The notes: generated from the letters alone by a model not told the origin. A stretch of 64,000 nucleotides of DNA from Urophycis tenuis (GCA_036785325.1 JAXIVH010000001.1:12667635-12731634), one strand, 5' to 3'; positions 12,607-23,859 are shown, numbered from the stretch's first letter. Program-made: numbers and translations.

Positions 12607-13769
12607 GAAACATTTCATTGCTGCTAATACAGTAAGAAAGTCACCAGAACAAGTTTCAAGCCTTTAATTTGCTAGGTTAACCATTGCTAGTATTCAACAT
12701 CTCTGGCTAAGTGTCAAGTTACAAAGAGCGATTAAAGTGCCACTTCCTCTATGCATAAAAACATCAGGTTCATCTGCTGTTCTCACGTGTTTCAACAGCA
12801 TTCTTAACTTGTTTTCTTATGTCCACTTAATCCTCACATCAAAATGTCCATGTTCTCGGTGAACAACATTCCAATTTTGGTGTTGCACCAATAATTTTGG
12901 CCTTCAGGCCAGTTTGCATTATCTGTCTGAACTGCATGTCTTGAAGAATGCTAAGCTGCTCAAGGGTATGTGTATAAGGTATGGACTGGAACCGGTTTGG
13001 AATTTGGAAAAGGCATTTCATCCATTAACAGGTTGGTGATACATTTTTTTACATTGCTCCCCCCTAGCCAAGCCAAAATGATATATCAGTAAAATGTACA
13101 CATTTCCCATTAAATCAGGATGTTTTCTAGCTATGAAAATTATCAGAATGTCTTCAGGACAAAGGGCAATGAAAATATGATTGTTTTTTAAAAAGTGGTG
13201 TGTCATTTGTGTCTCACTTTACCCCAGCTCGGGTAAACTAAGACAGACCAGAGAAATCAAGGGGGTAAAGTGAACCAGTTTGGGGTGAGCTGATCCGCTT
13301 ACTTTTTCCACTTTAAAACTACCATAACAACACATGTTGTAACAATTAGAATCCTGACAGCTAGATTGATAACCACACATTCCAAAACTAATGTTGGACT
13401 ATTAACAGAATCATGGGGATTGGTCAATTAACCCTGTAAAACCCAGATATAGAAAAACGCAAAAAAATAAATAATAATAATTCAACCATTCAGATGTTGT
13501 TGTAGGAGGCCTTTGGGGGTGAAAATGGAGTGTTTTCAAAAATTTTATGTTTTAGTAAGTTTTTACGGAAATGTTGTAATATTGCAACGTTGGGCTTAGT
13601 GGGGAGCAGAATCCCCTATTTCCACTCATTGTCTGAACATCAGTACATAACTAAGGATTCATTTCCAAACCAGCATATAGCATGAATAACAATCTTAGTC
13701 ATGTTGTTATGAAGTGTGATTTATTCAAACAACAAGTTCTTTGACAGTTATTTACATTATAAGTTGCAG
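12607..13769. other. Non-coding; no gene seen
   Basis: AT-rich sequence without a supported gene. A GGGGTAAA-type motif recurs at about 13220-13290 without a clear period. Confidence 0.45.
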
Positions 13770-14085
13770 TCAGTTGCAGTGATAGTCCCAGAAGCAGTTC
13801 TTGTCCTCTGAAAAGCAGAGGCGGACATCAAATTTGCTGCATTGGGTATTAGTATACCCTTTACTGCAATGTCTGCAGCGTCCTCTTGTTGTCTTGCGTG
13901 GAAAGTGTCCAGTGAGGTCTCTGCGCACATCCAGAGGGGGGTGTGCACATGTGAGGGACCGCTTGGACTCCCATCACCCAAGGATGGTCTCTTTCCAGCA
14001 TCCAAAGGGCTCCTTGCTGTGCCTGGGCTCCTGTTGCCTGCAGATGGTCGTCCTCTCTTTGGAGTTTTGGATGCTGTGCCCACCT
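13770..14085 (-). pseudogene. piggyBac-family transposase C-terminal remnant
   Basis: On the minus strand, the frame ending at the stop 13772-13770 reads a Cys/His-rich segment with the spacing of the piggyBac C-terminal zinc-binding domain: DVRRDLTGHFPR, then CRHC, QCSKFDVRLCF and NCFWDYH. In piggyBac transposases this domain binds the element ends and closes the protein. Upstream of about 13960 this frame meets a stop, and the continuation (KTPKRGRPSAG...) lies in another frame, so at least one frameshift is present. A splice-acceptor-like TTTTTTTCTAATCAG precedes the segment at about 14086-14100. The rest of the transposase is not visible nearby. A 108-codon open frame over the same bases in a different register is not the meaningful one. 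Confidence 0.62.
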
Positions 14086-14639
14086 GATTAGAAAAAAAGA
14101 ATAAATATATCAGTTCATATACATCTCAAATATGCATGAAGATACCAGTCAAATATATCACAAACAAGGTAAATAGCAGAAATAGATAATTACCAGAATG
14201 AGAGAGGATGCAAGCTGTGCCTGGAACATTCATCAATCATGTTATTGTAGACTGTGATTATCATCCGAATAGGAATGCATGTAGCCCCCATCTTACAACC
14301 ACACCTTACATTCCTGAACATTAGCACCTGTTCCAGAACAATGCCACAAGTGCACCAGGAGCATCCCCCACAACTGCTTTGACTATGAATTGATAGGAGC
14401 ATTTTCTTATCAATAGAGACTAACAAAGGCAAAACAAAGGGCACACATGCACAAACAGAATTTCTTTGGTAAAAAGTCCTGCATTCTGTGATAAGGAGAA
14501 AATACTGAGAGTGTAAGAGGTGGTTAAAAATCATAAGTAAATGAAAATGTTTAGATAAAGCAATATATCTTTGCACTTTTGTTTCTTATACAATAAAATT
14601 TGTAATCCAATATATGGCTAAGGCTAGATTGTGTAAATA

Positions 14640-15497
14640 ATGTCTTGTTTAAAGTTAACATAACGGAAACTCATGCGTTTGGTTGCAAAGTTAACTAGGA
14701 CAAAGTCACCCACTTTCAGATCTGTGTTTCCAGGATCACTTCTCGCTTCCTCAGTGCTCTTTTTGACAAACTCCTCATCAAGTGGGACTGGGACATCACT
14801 TCTTCTCAGAGCTGCTATTTATGATTTTCTTTTTGGGTGCTTTCTTTTTCTGTTTTCCCTTTTCTTTGCTATTTTGCTTTTTCCCTGCCAGTTTCCTTTG
14901 TCTCTCTTCATAAGCCTTTTCTATTGTCTGCTTCTCTGGAGTATCAGTTAGGATGGCTGTGTGTGAGACACATATGCAGGCCGGCTGGCACCACGTGGCA
15001 CATCTGAGTCAGCTGGCGAGGTACATCCATGAGGACCACGCGGAGTGGATGGATTAGCATCAGCGATTAGATCATCTAGCAGCAGGTGGTTCATCTGCAG
15101 GGAGTGGACCATCTGGATCATCTGCAGGGGGTGGATCATCTGAAGTAAATGGACCAGTGGATGCAGGCTGCAGCTCAGGGTTTGGCCAGTCTGACACCAT
15201 GGATGGCGCGAACGCAAACGCCTCAATCACAAGTCCTGCATCTGGTAGATGGAGACTGTTTTGCCAGGGTTAGATCTCATCCACCCATCAAGAGCTCGGC
15301 TGTATAGGGTCTTGAACGGGCCATACACAGTCACGTTGAGAGGCTGCATGCAATGGGATGTGTGGGGTGGAAGGGTGAGCAGAACAATACCGTTGCTCTT
15401 CAAGGATTAGCAGCATGGGACGGTCAGGAGTGTACTGAGTGTGCTGTATCAGGTGATTAAGGAACTCAATGAATTCTCGTAGAGAATTCATTATTAT
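14640..15497 (-). pseudogene. pogo-like (DDE_1) transposase remnant
   Basis: Minus-strand pieces in different frames match a pogo/Tigger-like DDE transposase from the Tc1/mariner superfamily. FIEFLNHLIQHT...PMLLIL lies at about 15380-15480. LLTLPPHTSHCMQPLNVTVY followed by GPFKTLYSRALDGWMRSNPG lies at about 15265-15375. Lysine-rich ILTDTPEKQTIE... and VGDFVLVNFATKR, a C-terminal pattern I associate with fish copies, lie at about 14660-14945. The core is broken: sequence is missing right after LLIL, where the second catalytic Asp normally sits, and stops follow MQDL and the Lys-rich tract. A short internal repeat of CATCTGCAGGG(A/G)GTGGA units lies at about 15090-15140. Inactive relic. Confidence 0.68.
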
Positions 15498-16268
15498 AAG
15501 ATTTAGCTTTGTGGCAAGATCAGTTGGCGTAATGTGATGCCCACTGAGGTGGTTTCACAATTATTTGTGGATTCACAGTTATTTGATGGAGCCAATTGTT
15601 GTACTCAAGGATAAAATCCCTGTCTTTATCTTGATATTATATTAATGACTTTCTGTAGTGTTAGTTCACCAGTGTGAAGTATACCTGTAGGCCTATATGC
15701 TGTTCCAGTCCTCGCCTATGGGTGGCGGTGGGTGGTCACAGTGTGCCGCCTCGGGGTAGGCAGGAAGTACTACGGATACTTCTGGGCCCTCAGTGCTTAT
15801 GCTACGCTCGAGAAGACAACACATGTTCACCGCCTCATCTTTTCTAATATGTGTCTTGTGTTCCTATAGGTGGGGGAATGATGTAAAAGCACCAGTACAT
15901 GATAGATAGCATGTCCAGGTAACTAATGAATGCCCATGAATGTCCGGTTAGAATGTAATGTGTGTTACCGTATGTTGTATGGAAAGGGTCTAGTTTGTTG
16001 CGGCTAGCACCACGGCTAGCATCGTAACTAGCGCCATGAATGGCATTGTGGCTAGCATCGGAGCCCGTTCGGGCATTAGTCACCTCCCACTGCACCAGAC
16101 AATGCATCAGTATACTGTATATTGTTATCTGTATGTTGGTTCCATGAAATTTAATGTACACGTATATACAGTACACATACATTTACTCGCACTTACACGC
16201 ACACACACATACATTCAGCCGCACACATACGCACACACATTCATTCACACATATGCGCATACAGACAC
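15498..16268. other. Non-coding, ending in a CA-rich tract
   Basis: No gene recognised. At 16000-16065 a short GCTAGCA(C/T)C-type motif recurs four or five times. From about 16184 to 16268 the sequence is a degenerate CACACA/CATACA microsatellite, which resumes after the inserted element at about 17470-17550. Confidence 0.55.
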
Positions 16269-16271
16269 AAT

Positions 16272-17462
16272 GGCCCTCATTTATCAAACGAGCGTACGAC
16301 AGAAAACGGGCATAAAATGGACGTACGCTCATTGTTGAGCTTGGCATTTATCAATTTGAACGTGAGCGCAGGCTGCGATGAAATCTCACGTCAGGTCTGA
16401 GCTCGTATACGCAACTTTTTCGAGTGCGACCAGTGGCGAGAGATGGTATATCCGTAAGAATCGGACAACTTTTTCTTCACCTTATTATAACTTTAACGCA
16501 ATGCAAACAATAGCCTATAGGTCAAATGTGAAATGTTTTAAGCTGGATCAATTTAACATCAATTTTACATTTAATTAATTATTCAATTAATTATTTACCT
16601 ATTCCGTAGCCAGCTGGGACACACTGTTGACTGCAACAGTGATTTGTTTCCATATAGCGTTTTTTTGCTTGCCCTTAATTAGATTAGATTAGATTAAACT
16701 TTATTGTCATTGTGCAGAGTACAAGTACAGGGACAACGAAATGCAGTTGGCGTTCTAACCAGAAGTGCAAATGAGCGATAAAGGTGCGGGTTGAAATGCA
16801 GAAATGCAGAATAAGGTGCAGAGTGCAAAATTGAAAAACATGAAAAGTGGCAGTAGTTATTAAAGTGACGGTAATTAATGGTAATTATTAAAGTGACAGT
16901 AAACAGTGCAGGTGGAGGTAGTGATCATTGAGGTAGTAAACGGTTACTAACACTAACAGAAACAGGCTGTAAACAGTATTAAAAAAATGTTTAAAAAAAT
17001 GTAAACAATGTAGACAATGTGAGAGAAATAGTAATATAATACAAGAAGTGTACAGGTGATGCAATAGTGCGCTAATGCAATACAACGGAACGGGTACAAC
17101 AGATGAATGTGGATTGTATGGATATGGGGGTGGGGGGTGCAACGGCAGTTGAGAATAAGGGGTGAGTGTCTTTGGGGGAGTGTCCATTTCTCTTTCTGAA
17201 AAATTCTGCTTCTTCTTTGCTGTTGGATGTTTCTCCATGTCGTAAAAGTTAGGGGCGAGACTTCTGAAGACGTGCGTTTATAGGGGCGTGTTACGTTAAT
17301 TACGATGGATCTCAGCCGCCGTATTTATCAACACCAAGCTCATTCGTACGCTGGGATTGGTGTGATACGAAAGTTTCGTAAATCTCACGTGGGTCATATC
17401 ATAAGATGAATCATGCGTTCAGATTTGCGCTCATTTCTACGTTCGTTTGATAAATGAGGGCC
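16272..17462. mobile_element. Non-autonomous DNA transposon with GGCCC termini (Harbinger-like)
   Basis: The ends are inverted repeats: GGCCCTCATTTATCAAACGA at 16272 and its complement ending at 17462, extending to about 25 bp with one mismatch. The element is flanked by a 3-bp direct repeat, AAT (16269-16271 and 17463-17465). A 3-bp target duplication and a GGCCC terminus fit the PIF/Harbinger group, although AAT is not the usual TWA, so that name is inference. It splits a CA-rich microsatellite. No transposase frame is visible, and the interior contains a separate LINE fragment. Confidence 0.7.
16674..17170 (-). mobile_element. LINE 3' end nested in the Harbinger-like element
   Basis: Read on the minus strand, the segment ends ...CAATGACAATAAAGTTTAATC followed by TAATC repeats (plus strand TTAGATTAGATTAGATTAAA at about 16676-16695). 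A CAATGACAATAAA motif running into a pentanucleotide tail is the usual 3' end of L2/CR1-type LINEs in fish. Upstream sequence is non-coding and cut off at an uncertain point near 17170, as expected for a 5'-truncated copy. Confidence 0.6.
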
Positions 17463-17465
17463 AAT

Positions 17466-19285
17466 CAGTCGTACATACACTGATACACTCGCACATACAC
17501 ACACGCGCATCCACTCGTGCACGCGCCGGCACACACATCCACTTTCACATACTCATTTTGGGTCATTAGTTCATTATTTGAGTGCTCTTTCTGTCATTTA
17601 CAATACATGGGTAATGTTCATGAATGTGAGGTTGTAACTGTAATGTAATAGAGTTGTGAACCTTAGAGGTACCCGTGATCTGCGCTATGGATATGTGATG
17701 CGGAAGTAGAACAGGTGTTGATTTAAGGAGGAAAAAGATAGATACAGGAGGAAGCTGGAGAAGAAGCTCCAGCAAAACAACACAAGGGATGTGTGGAGTA
17801 CAGTACAACTATACTTTACAGCTATGACTATGGCACAAGGAATTATAACACCTTTATCATATGTATTAATGAATGCTTTTTGCCATTATTACATTTGCCT
17901 TTGTGCATTTTTTTTCATTACTTGCTGCAGTGGCGAACCGTGAGCACTACAGCTGGGCCTTCACCTCAGTCATCACCGCTGAGAAAATAAATCTTCACGG
18001 AAAAAAGCAACAGTACGATGAATTGAAAGGGTTAAACAAATGCAATCCGACTTTAATTAACGATGACGAGGATGTAAACAAATAGACCACAACATCGATA
18101 ACATTCTCCGCAACAAGAAACATCTCAAAATTAAATAAACATACATAAACATATTCTAAAGCCAAAATCTGGAAATATAAAATGAAGTCACCCAGAGTGT
18201 CACCCCATGACGCTGCTGACACGGACACCGAGGCTCATTTCATCATCCCAAAGGTTTTCAAACTGACCGTCGCTTGCAGGTGTGCCGCAGCACCTTGATG
18301 TCGGTGGGCTGACTCTGTCAGATTTGTAAGGCTGACAAATTCAGCGCGTTTTCAGTTGTAAAAAGCAAACAACTCCACCAGTACAGCCTGTTTGTTTTAT
18401 AACAGCCCGCCATCCATGGATATCGCTGATCATTTTCGTCTTGAAATGCCTTTCCACTTTCTTAACCTTTTTTTTAATTGGTCTTCCGTTTTTTTATTAT
18501 TTATAGTTTTTCTGTGAAAGGACGCTTTGAAAAAGGCCATCCGATCAAGCTAGCCACAACGTAATTCTCCTCTGACGCCATTAAACTTTCAATCTCAATC
18601 TCTCAACCACTTTCACCACTCTGCCAAGTTTTACCTATGTGAAAGAGTGGTGAGAACGGTTGAGACTCAGCCACTATGTGATAGGTTAGGACTTCGTGAA
18701 GGCCTAAGGTCTTATTTTTTTTGTCCCGCCCACTTGAAATCGAACCGTGATTGGTCAATCTGCCCCTCACTCTCCAGGCCAAAACACATAGCTAGGCCTT
18801 CTGCAGGAATTGTGAAGTCCTAACCAATTAATGAGCCAGCTAAACGGGCCTTGATAGAGACGAACGATTCTGATTGGATAACATGTTTTAGGGACCGTAA
18901 CCATTTCATTGCAGATGTGAGAGATGAGAGAAAATTTATTAAATGTATTGTATTAAATTAAATAAGATATAAATTAAAATGATAATTAAAATAATTAAAA
19001 AAATAATTAAATAATAATAATAATTTCTTATTTAATATGTTTTGGTCCAGAATTTTGTTAGGCCTTCTCTGAAGGCGTAGAAGGCCCTGAGGGTTCCCCA
19101 CTGACTTGCTGTTTACTTAGTGTTTTGTATGTCTTCCAGAGCATATTCCAGACATTGGTGGCACCCCCCAGTCATACCAGGACCCAAAAAGACCCACCTA
19201 GCCTTTCATGCCGGGCTACACAGCTTTCTATGGGTACATTAGGTCATCATGTAAGAAGCAACGGTTTGTGATCTAAGGCTTATTT
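17466..19285. other. Non-coding region with small inverted repeats
   Basis: No host gene is supported. It contains an imperfect stem at about 18598-18664 (TCTCAACCACTTTCACCACT against its complement) and a small foldback element at 18685-18824, listed separately. AT-rich AATAATTAAA sequence spans about 18940-19040. Confidence 0.5.
18685..18824. mobile_element. 140-bp MITE-like element
   Basis: GTTAGGACTTC at 18685 is matched by its exact reverse complement ending at 18824. A second shared block, AAGGCCTA, lies just inside each end (18698-18708 and 18792-18800). Size and structure fit a miniature inverted-repeat element; the target duplication is not clear. Confidence 0.5.
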
Positions 19286-19311
19286 TAATTTATGTTGTGC
19301 TAGCTTCTAGA

Positions 19312-19361
19312 ACTCTTTTTCTAATAATACAAGTAGTAACCTGTATTATTAGAAAAAGAGT
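19312..19361. repeat. Perfect 20-bp hairpin
   Basis: ACTCTTTTTCTAATAATACA (19312-19331) is followed after a 10-base spacer by its exact reverse complement (19342-19361). The stem is long and perfect for chance in AT-rich DNA. It may be the centre of a foldback element or a small hairpin transcript; nothing nearby decides between these. Confidence 0.8.
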
Positions 19362-19585
19362 GTGCTTGTCAACGTTTGGGAAAGTCAATTGCATTACAGA
19401 TAGAATTGTATTGTATATGTATATTCATGAATGTCTTCTTTTTGTGGGTTTGTACTTGGTACTTCATACACTTTACCACAGTCACTGAAATGTTTTTGTA
19501 CCATTGTGCCATTACGGTTTTGCGTGAAACATTGAATGCCCAGTATAATATCTCGTAACTTGACAGTAAGACACATTAATTCACT

Positions 19586-20020
19586 TTAGGTACCCAAACT
19601 GAATCCTTCATGAAAAGTATGTGTGTTACCACAAGTACTTTGGATGCACCATGGTACTCTACACCCATCATCCTGTTCATCCAAGGCCAGCTAAAAGACC
19701 TTGAGTTGATGAAGAGGAGGAGGATGAAAGTGACATCTTCACAAGAACACTTGAACCCCATGACTCTACCTATGATCCAGCGCTGTCAATGAGAAATGTA
19801 ACAGAATCATCACAACCTATGTATGTGTTTTGGGCTGTCATCTCATCTAAATGACAATGTTTATATTGACATATATGCTTGTTAAACTAACATTGTGGAT
19901 GTCTATAATGCCATTTGTCTCAAGCAGTGATCAGTCTTCAACTGGATACAAAGACTCCAAGTACATACTATTTGAGATGAAACGTATCCAGTCTGCAGCA
20001 GGGTGTCGGATGTGAGGACC
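19586..20020 (+). pseudogene. Possible transposase-derived exon remnants
   Basis: Two segments look like decayed exons. The first follows an acceptor-like TTCACTTTAG (to about 19588). It encodes YHKYFGCTM...HPRPAKRP, an in-frame stop, then an acidic stretch VDEEEEDESDIF and TLEPHDSTYDPALS, ending at a donor-like GTATGTG (about 19820). The second starts after CAAGCAG at about 19926 and encodes DQSSTGYKDSKYILFEMKRI before frames are lost. Acidic linkers followed by a K(Y/F)I(L/V)FE motif occur in THAP/transposase-like fish sequences. The resemblance is from memory and weak; it could also be chance. Confidence 0.28.
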
Positions 20021-20463
20021 TACAGACGATACATTTTGTACATATTTCGCTGTTCTTGTTTGGTGTTTGCAGTATTTGTATAGACTTCAAGTATGTAAAT
20101 ATAACTAAGTTATTTGTTGAAAATGGACCCCTGTTTGGTATATTGGCTTTAGGAGTTTCATCACTTTTTTTCTGTCTCTTTTAGGCAAAAGATGGTTTAT
20201 CTTACCTTTCATATCCTCTTTCTTACAGGGGGCAAAAGTCTGCTGCTTTTGTAAGGCGTACTGTATATGTTGAGGCAGACTGGTTCAAGATCTGGGTGGA
20301 GGGTCATGCAAGCGATAGGGGTACTGGTGTCGCCGGTTCTTCTAACCACCTGAGTAGTCAAACGTGGATGTAAGTGGATGTTAGTGCCAACAATCTTGTA
20401 TCAACCAAAGCCATGCCATTGTTCTTATGACCAGGTTAGTCTCCTTGCAGCACAGATTCTCTT

Positions 20464-20590
20464 CTTACTCATAAATATTCGTGACATTGAAATGACCTCA
20501 CCTCCAATTGGCAAACAGCACTGTGACGAACAGTGCTCCTAGCCAATCGGAGGTGAGGTCATTTAAATGTCATGAATATTTATGAGTAAG
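20464..20590. mobile_element. 127-bp near-perfect palindrome (snap-back element)
   Basis: CTTACTCATAAATATTCGTG at 20464 pairs with ATGAATATTTATGAGTAAG ending at 20590. Pairing continues inward through AATGACCTCACCTCC against GGAGGTGAGGTCATT to an inner AGCACTGT/ACAGTGCT stem. Almost the whole segment folds on itself with few mismatches. This is the structure of a miniature foldback element; no coding sequence is present. Confidence 0.75.
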
Positions 20591-20751
20591 AACCAAAATC
20601 TATCTTCCCACCCACCTTTTTCACCTAACAAGAACAGCCTGAAACAGGAGCACCAGAGCATTTTCACCAAAACCTGCTCACAGGGCATTCATTAATACTA
20701 GAGACCACTGCAAAATGAATGAAAAAACAATGCAATGAGACCTTTAACTAG

Positions 20752-21246
20752 AGGCACAAGCCAGGGCTGCCACTTTCCCCACTTTTATTTTCTATTGCAA
20801 TTTAACTTTTTGCCATAGCCCTACGAACCACATCAGCATTTCAAGGCATATTTAGAGGAGTTGAATACAGGGTTTCACTGTATGCTGATGACTTGTTGAT
20901 TTATGTAAATCACCCAACTGCTATTGCTTCTTCAATTGTGTCTATTCTGGAGGAATTTGGATTGTTCTCCAGATATAAACTTAATCTGCAGAAAAGTGAG
21001 TGTTTTCAAATCAACACTCCAACTCCTTCCAGGCTAATACCCTCCTTTCCTTTCCACCTTTCTGAAGATGGGTTCAAATATTTAGGAATTCATATTACCA
21101 AATCTTTCACTTCTCTTTATGCTGCTAAATTAACAACATTAGTTAACCAAATGAAGGATGATTTTAAAAGATAGTCTGCCCTACCATTCACTCTAACAGG
21201 TTGTATAAATGCAGTGAAGATGACTGTAATCCCAAAGTTCATATAC
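20752..21246 (+). pseudogene. L1-like LINE reverse transcriptase fragment
   Basis: Plus-strand translation gives L1-type RT landmarks in order: SQGCHFPPLLF (the GxxQG-CPLSP motif, altered), VSLYADDLLIYV (catalytic YADD at about 20880), LFSRYKLNLQKSE and DGFKYLGIHI. A stop interrupts before the YADD block and another follows NQMKDDFKR at 21172-21174. The copy is cut at 21246, where an insertion begins; matching sequence resumes at about 21823. Broken remnant. Confidence 0.78.
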
Positions 21247-21818
21247 TGTGGTGGCTAAGCCACATATCTTAACAAAAGCAAGAGGGTTCTGGGAGGCCGT
21301 AGTTTGAATGATCAAGACTTTATTATCACTTGAGAACAAGCAACCACATAGCCTGAGTTGTTTTGCAAAAGAACCAAATATTTCAGTCCTCCGGTGTCTC
21401 TTGTACCTTCATGTCGTCATCACATTCTTTCTCCAAACATACATGCACTATGGTTCTATTCCATATAAGGTGTTCCGTACATCTCCCAAACCCATGTTAC
21501 CCATCAGACCATCCGTACATCATCCCAATTAGCAGAACATTCCATTTTACATGCATAGACGCCCTTCCACCCATTAATGCTGGAGCCCACCTCCACATAT
21601 CATATAAACAACCAATCCTCCCTATGTCTGTTCTGACCGCTTCTAAACATTCAAGTGGACTCCTTAGAGATAAAATGGGGTGAATCAGAGGATGAACCTT
21701 GGGTTGAACCAAGGGAGATATTTATGAGTGCACCTTTGTTTCTTTCCAGACTTAGTTCATGCTTTGCATGGACAACCCAATGATTATACTAGCTTTAACT
21801 TGGTTAATATCTTTCATA
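21247..21818. mobile_element. ~570-bp insertion in the LINE, possibly a solo LTR
   Basis: The LINE reading frame stops at 21246 and resumes beyond about 21823. The intervening segment starts TGTGGTGGCTAAGCCACA and is bordered by ATAC on both sides (21243-21246 and 21819-21822), consistent with a 4-bp target duplication. A TG start with a short duplication suggests an LTR, but the right end reads ...TTTCATA rather than a clean CA, so the class is uncertain. No coding potential is seen. Confidence 0.42.
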
Positions 21819-21822
21819 ATAC

Positions 21823-22047
21823 AAATTCCAATGATTACCTCTTTTTCTTAATCAATATTTTTTAAAATCAATTAATGAAGCTGTGAACTCATTTATATGG
21901 GCCAACCAAGCACCCAGAGTTAATAAGAACCTTCTTCAAAGGCAGCATTGTGTTGGCGGACTTGCTTTGCCCAGTTGTATCCACTACTACTGTAGAAATT
22001 GGTGAATGGTTGATTGGTGGAAGTCTGATTCAAAGGACTGTATTGAC
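21823..22047 (+). pseudogene. L1-like LINE fragment, continuation
   Basis: This resumes the LINE of 20752-21246: PLFLNQYFLKSINEAVNSFI, then W..PRVNK and GGLALP, the conserved block downstream of the RT core in L1-type ORF2 proteins, followed by IHYYCRNW. A stop then appears, and the sequence runs into a tandem duplication at 22048. The probable further continuation lies at about 34045, beyond the BEL element. Confidence 0.62.
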
Positions 22048-22598
22048 AGGCTAGTTGAATGGCTAGCCCGGTTAACAACAATCGTCACAGGTAGTCCGGT
22101 AAGAACTTGAATGAAGACGAATTTCCCAATATAGATGGTTTTATTTTTCACACACACCTGCCACTCCTCTGGGGGGCGTACAGACAACTTTGGCCGTGAA
22201 AGGCCGTGGAAACACTGAATTGCCGTGAATTACTGAAAGCCGTGAAGTGGCTGAAATACCTTAGAGCCGTGGTTTTCTATATAGAAGTAGGATAGAACAG
22301 AAATTACCAGTATTACAGGCTAGTTGAATGGCTAGCCCGGTTAACAACAATCGTCGCAGGTATTCCGGTAAGAACTTGAATGAAGACGAATTTCCCAATA
22401 TACAGTAGATGGTTTTGTTTTTCACACACACCTGCCACTCCTCTGGGGGGCGTACAGACAACTTTGGCCGTGAAAGGCCGTGAAAACACTGAATTGGCTG
22501 AATGCCGTGAATTACTGAAAGCCGTGAAGTGGCTGAAATACCTTAGAGCCGTGGTTTTCTATATAGAAGTAGGATAGAACAGAAATGACCAGTATTAC
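22048..22598. repeat. Two-copy tandem duplication, ~270-282 bp
   Basis: Copy 1 (22048-22316) and copy 2 (22317-22598) both begin AGGCTAGTTGAATGGCTAGC and run through CACACACACCTGCCACTCCT to ...AGAACAGAAAT(T/G)ACCAG. Copy 2 has a small insertion containing GCTGAATGCC and scattered substitutions. Its start overlaps the end of the LINE fragment, so the duplication may have captured LINE sequence. No function is apparent. Confidence 0.85.
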
Positions 22599-22691
22599 AC
22601 GGATATCTTCAATACAATGGCGGAATCATTCTGATAATAATAAACACAGAACTACAGATAGATCACCATGGATAATTACACTAATTACACT

Positions 22692-23206
22692 TGTGGGAGC
22701 CGTATTGCTAATGTTTCTGTTTTATGAAATTCGTTTGTGTTTATCTGTTTAAGGGGATTTATTATTACACTTATTATTATGATTATTGTAGTTATCGACC
22801 TAATGCTAAATTAATGCTCCAGGCTCAGTCACTTGTTGTGTCGGCGGGTTTAGTTACCATGGTGACCTGTGGTCCGGTGATTGCCGGCCGAGGATCAGCT
22901 GTGGCATATAGGCAGCTGGAAATGTTTGGCGTGAGCGAGGCGAGGAGTTGGAGAAGACTCGAGCACATAGACGGGGTGAATAAATAGTTTTTAACCACAC
23001 ACACAAACAAATAGAACCCGAACGAGCTGAAAACAGTGTATTTGGTCGCCTTAGAATTATTATTGTGGATTGGATTCCGGAATGTCACTTTCGTTATGAG
23101 TACCCGGAATAAAAGGCATCAAATCACGTTGGCTACTGGGTGATTGTTCTACGTGCGTCTTAAAGATTTACCCCGATCGTGGATGACGGCGAAGCAAGCC
23201 GCGACA
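22692..23206 (+). repeat. BEL 5' LTR
   Basis: The 515-bp repeat begins TGTGGGAGCCG and ends CCGCGACA, so it has TG...CA ends, and is matched by the two parts of the 3' LTR. It includes a TATTATTATTA stretch, GAATAAATAG (22978) and CGGAATAAAAGG (23106), either of which could act as a polyadenylation signal. Compared with the 3' copy it has an extra ACTTATTATTATGATT-type segment near 22772 and lacks a few bases near 23083. Confidence 0.88.
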
Positions 23207-23471
23207 AAGTTAAAAACTATTTGTTGCGGGCGCATTGGAGGAAGCGAACAGACGCCAGGATTACGCAAGAGCCCAGCGATCCGCCAAAACAGCGAGCTGT
23301 GAGTAAACCACTTCCTCCTTCGTCTTGTTTCGTCACTGTAGTCGTGGATCACACTCGCTGACTTCCTCGCTGATTTCCTCGCTTCCTCGCTGATTTCCCT
23401 CAGGGATCAATAAAGTATAAAGTATGTCTGTCTGTCTGTCTGACAGCGCAAAGTCCGATTAATAGAACGAG
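23207..23471 (+). other. BEL leader, with a possible LINE tail
   Basis: Untranslated sequence between the LTR and gag. I cannot identify the tRNA matching the primer-binding site that should start at 23207. The segment CTCAGGGATCAATAAAGTAT followed by TCTGTCTGTCTGTCTG (about 23399-23442) has the form of a LINE 3' tail and may be a small insertion. Confidence 0.45.
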
Positions 23472-23824
23472 ATGGCTGATAAAGTTGGCGGCGTGATTGA
23501 GGATGCAGCCACGGCTGAAAAGGAGCTCTTCAGGTTGATGGGCACGCGCCGCAGTAAACTAGGTGTGCTTACAAGAAAGAGTAACACAATCACAGCGTTG
23601 ATGGATGATGGAAAAAGGGAGAGCGTGGAGGAGGAGCTGGAAGCGTTTGACACATTGCTGGCGGAATTTATGCATCATCACGTGTCTGTGCAATCATACC
23701 TGTCTCCTGAGGAGCTGGAGCAAGATCATGTAGACTGGTACGAACCTAAACTGATGAAGTTTAAAAATCTTATGACCACTGTGAAGGATTGGTTAAGCAG
23801 TGGGAATAATGATGATGAGGATTG

Positions 23825-23859
<35 letters not shown>

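Noticed and set aside
14190..14576. 128-codon minus frame
   Set aside because: It is Cys- and Leu-rich but has no recognisable domain and lies between two transposon remnants; an intron or spacer is as likely.
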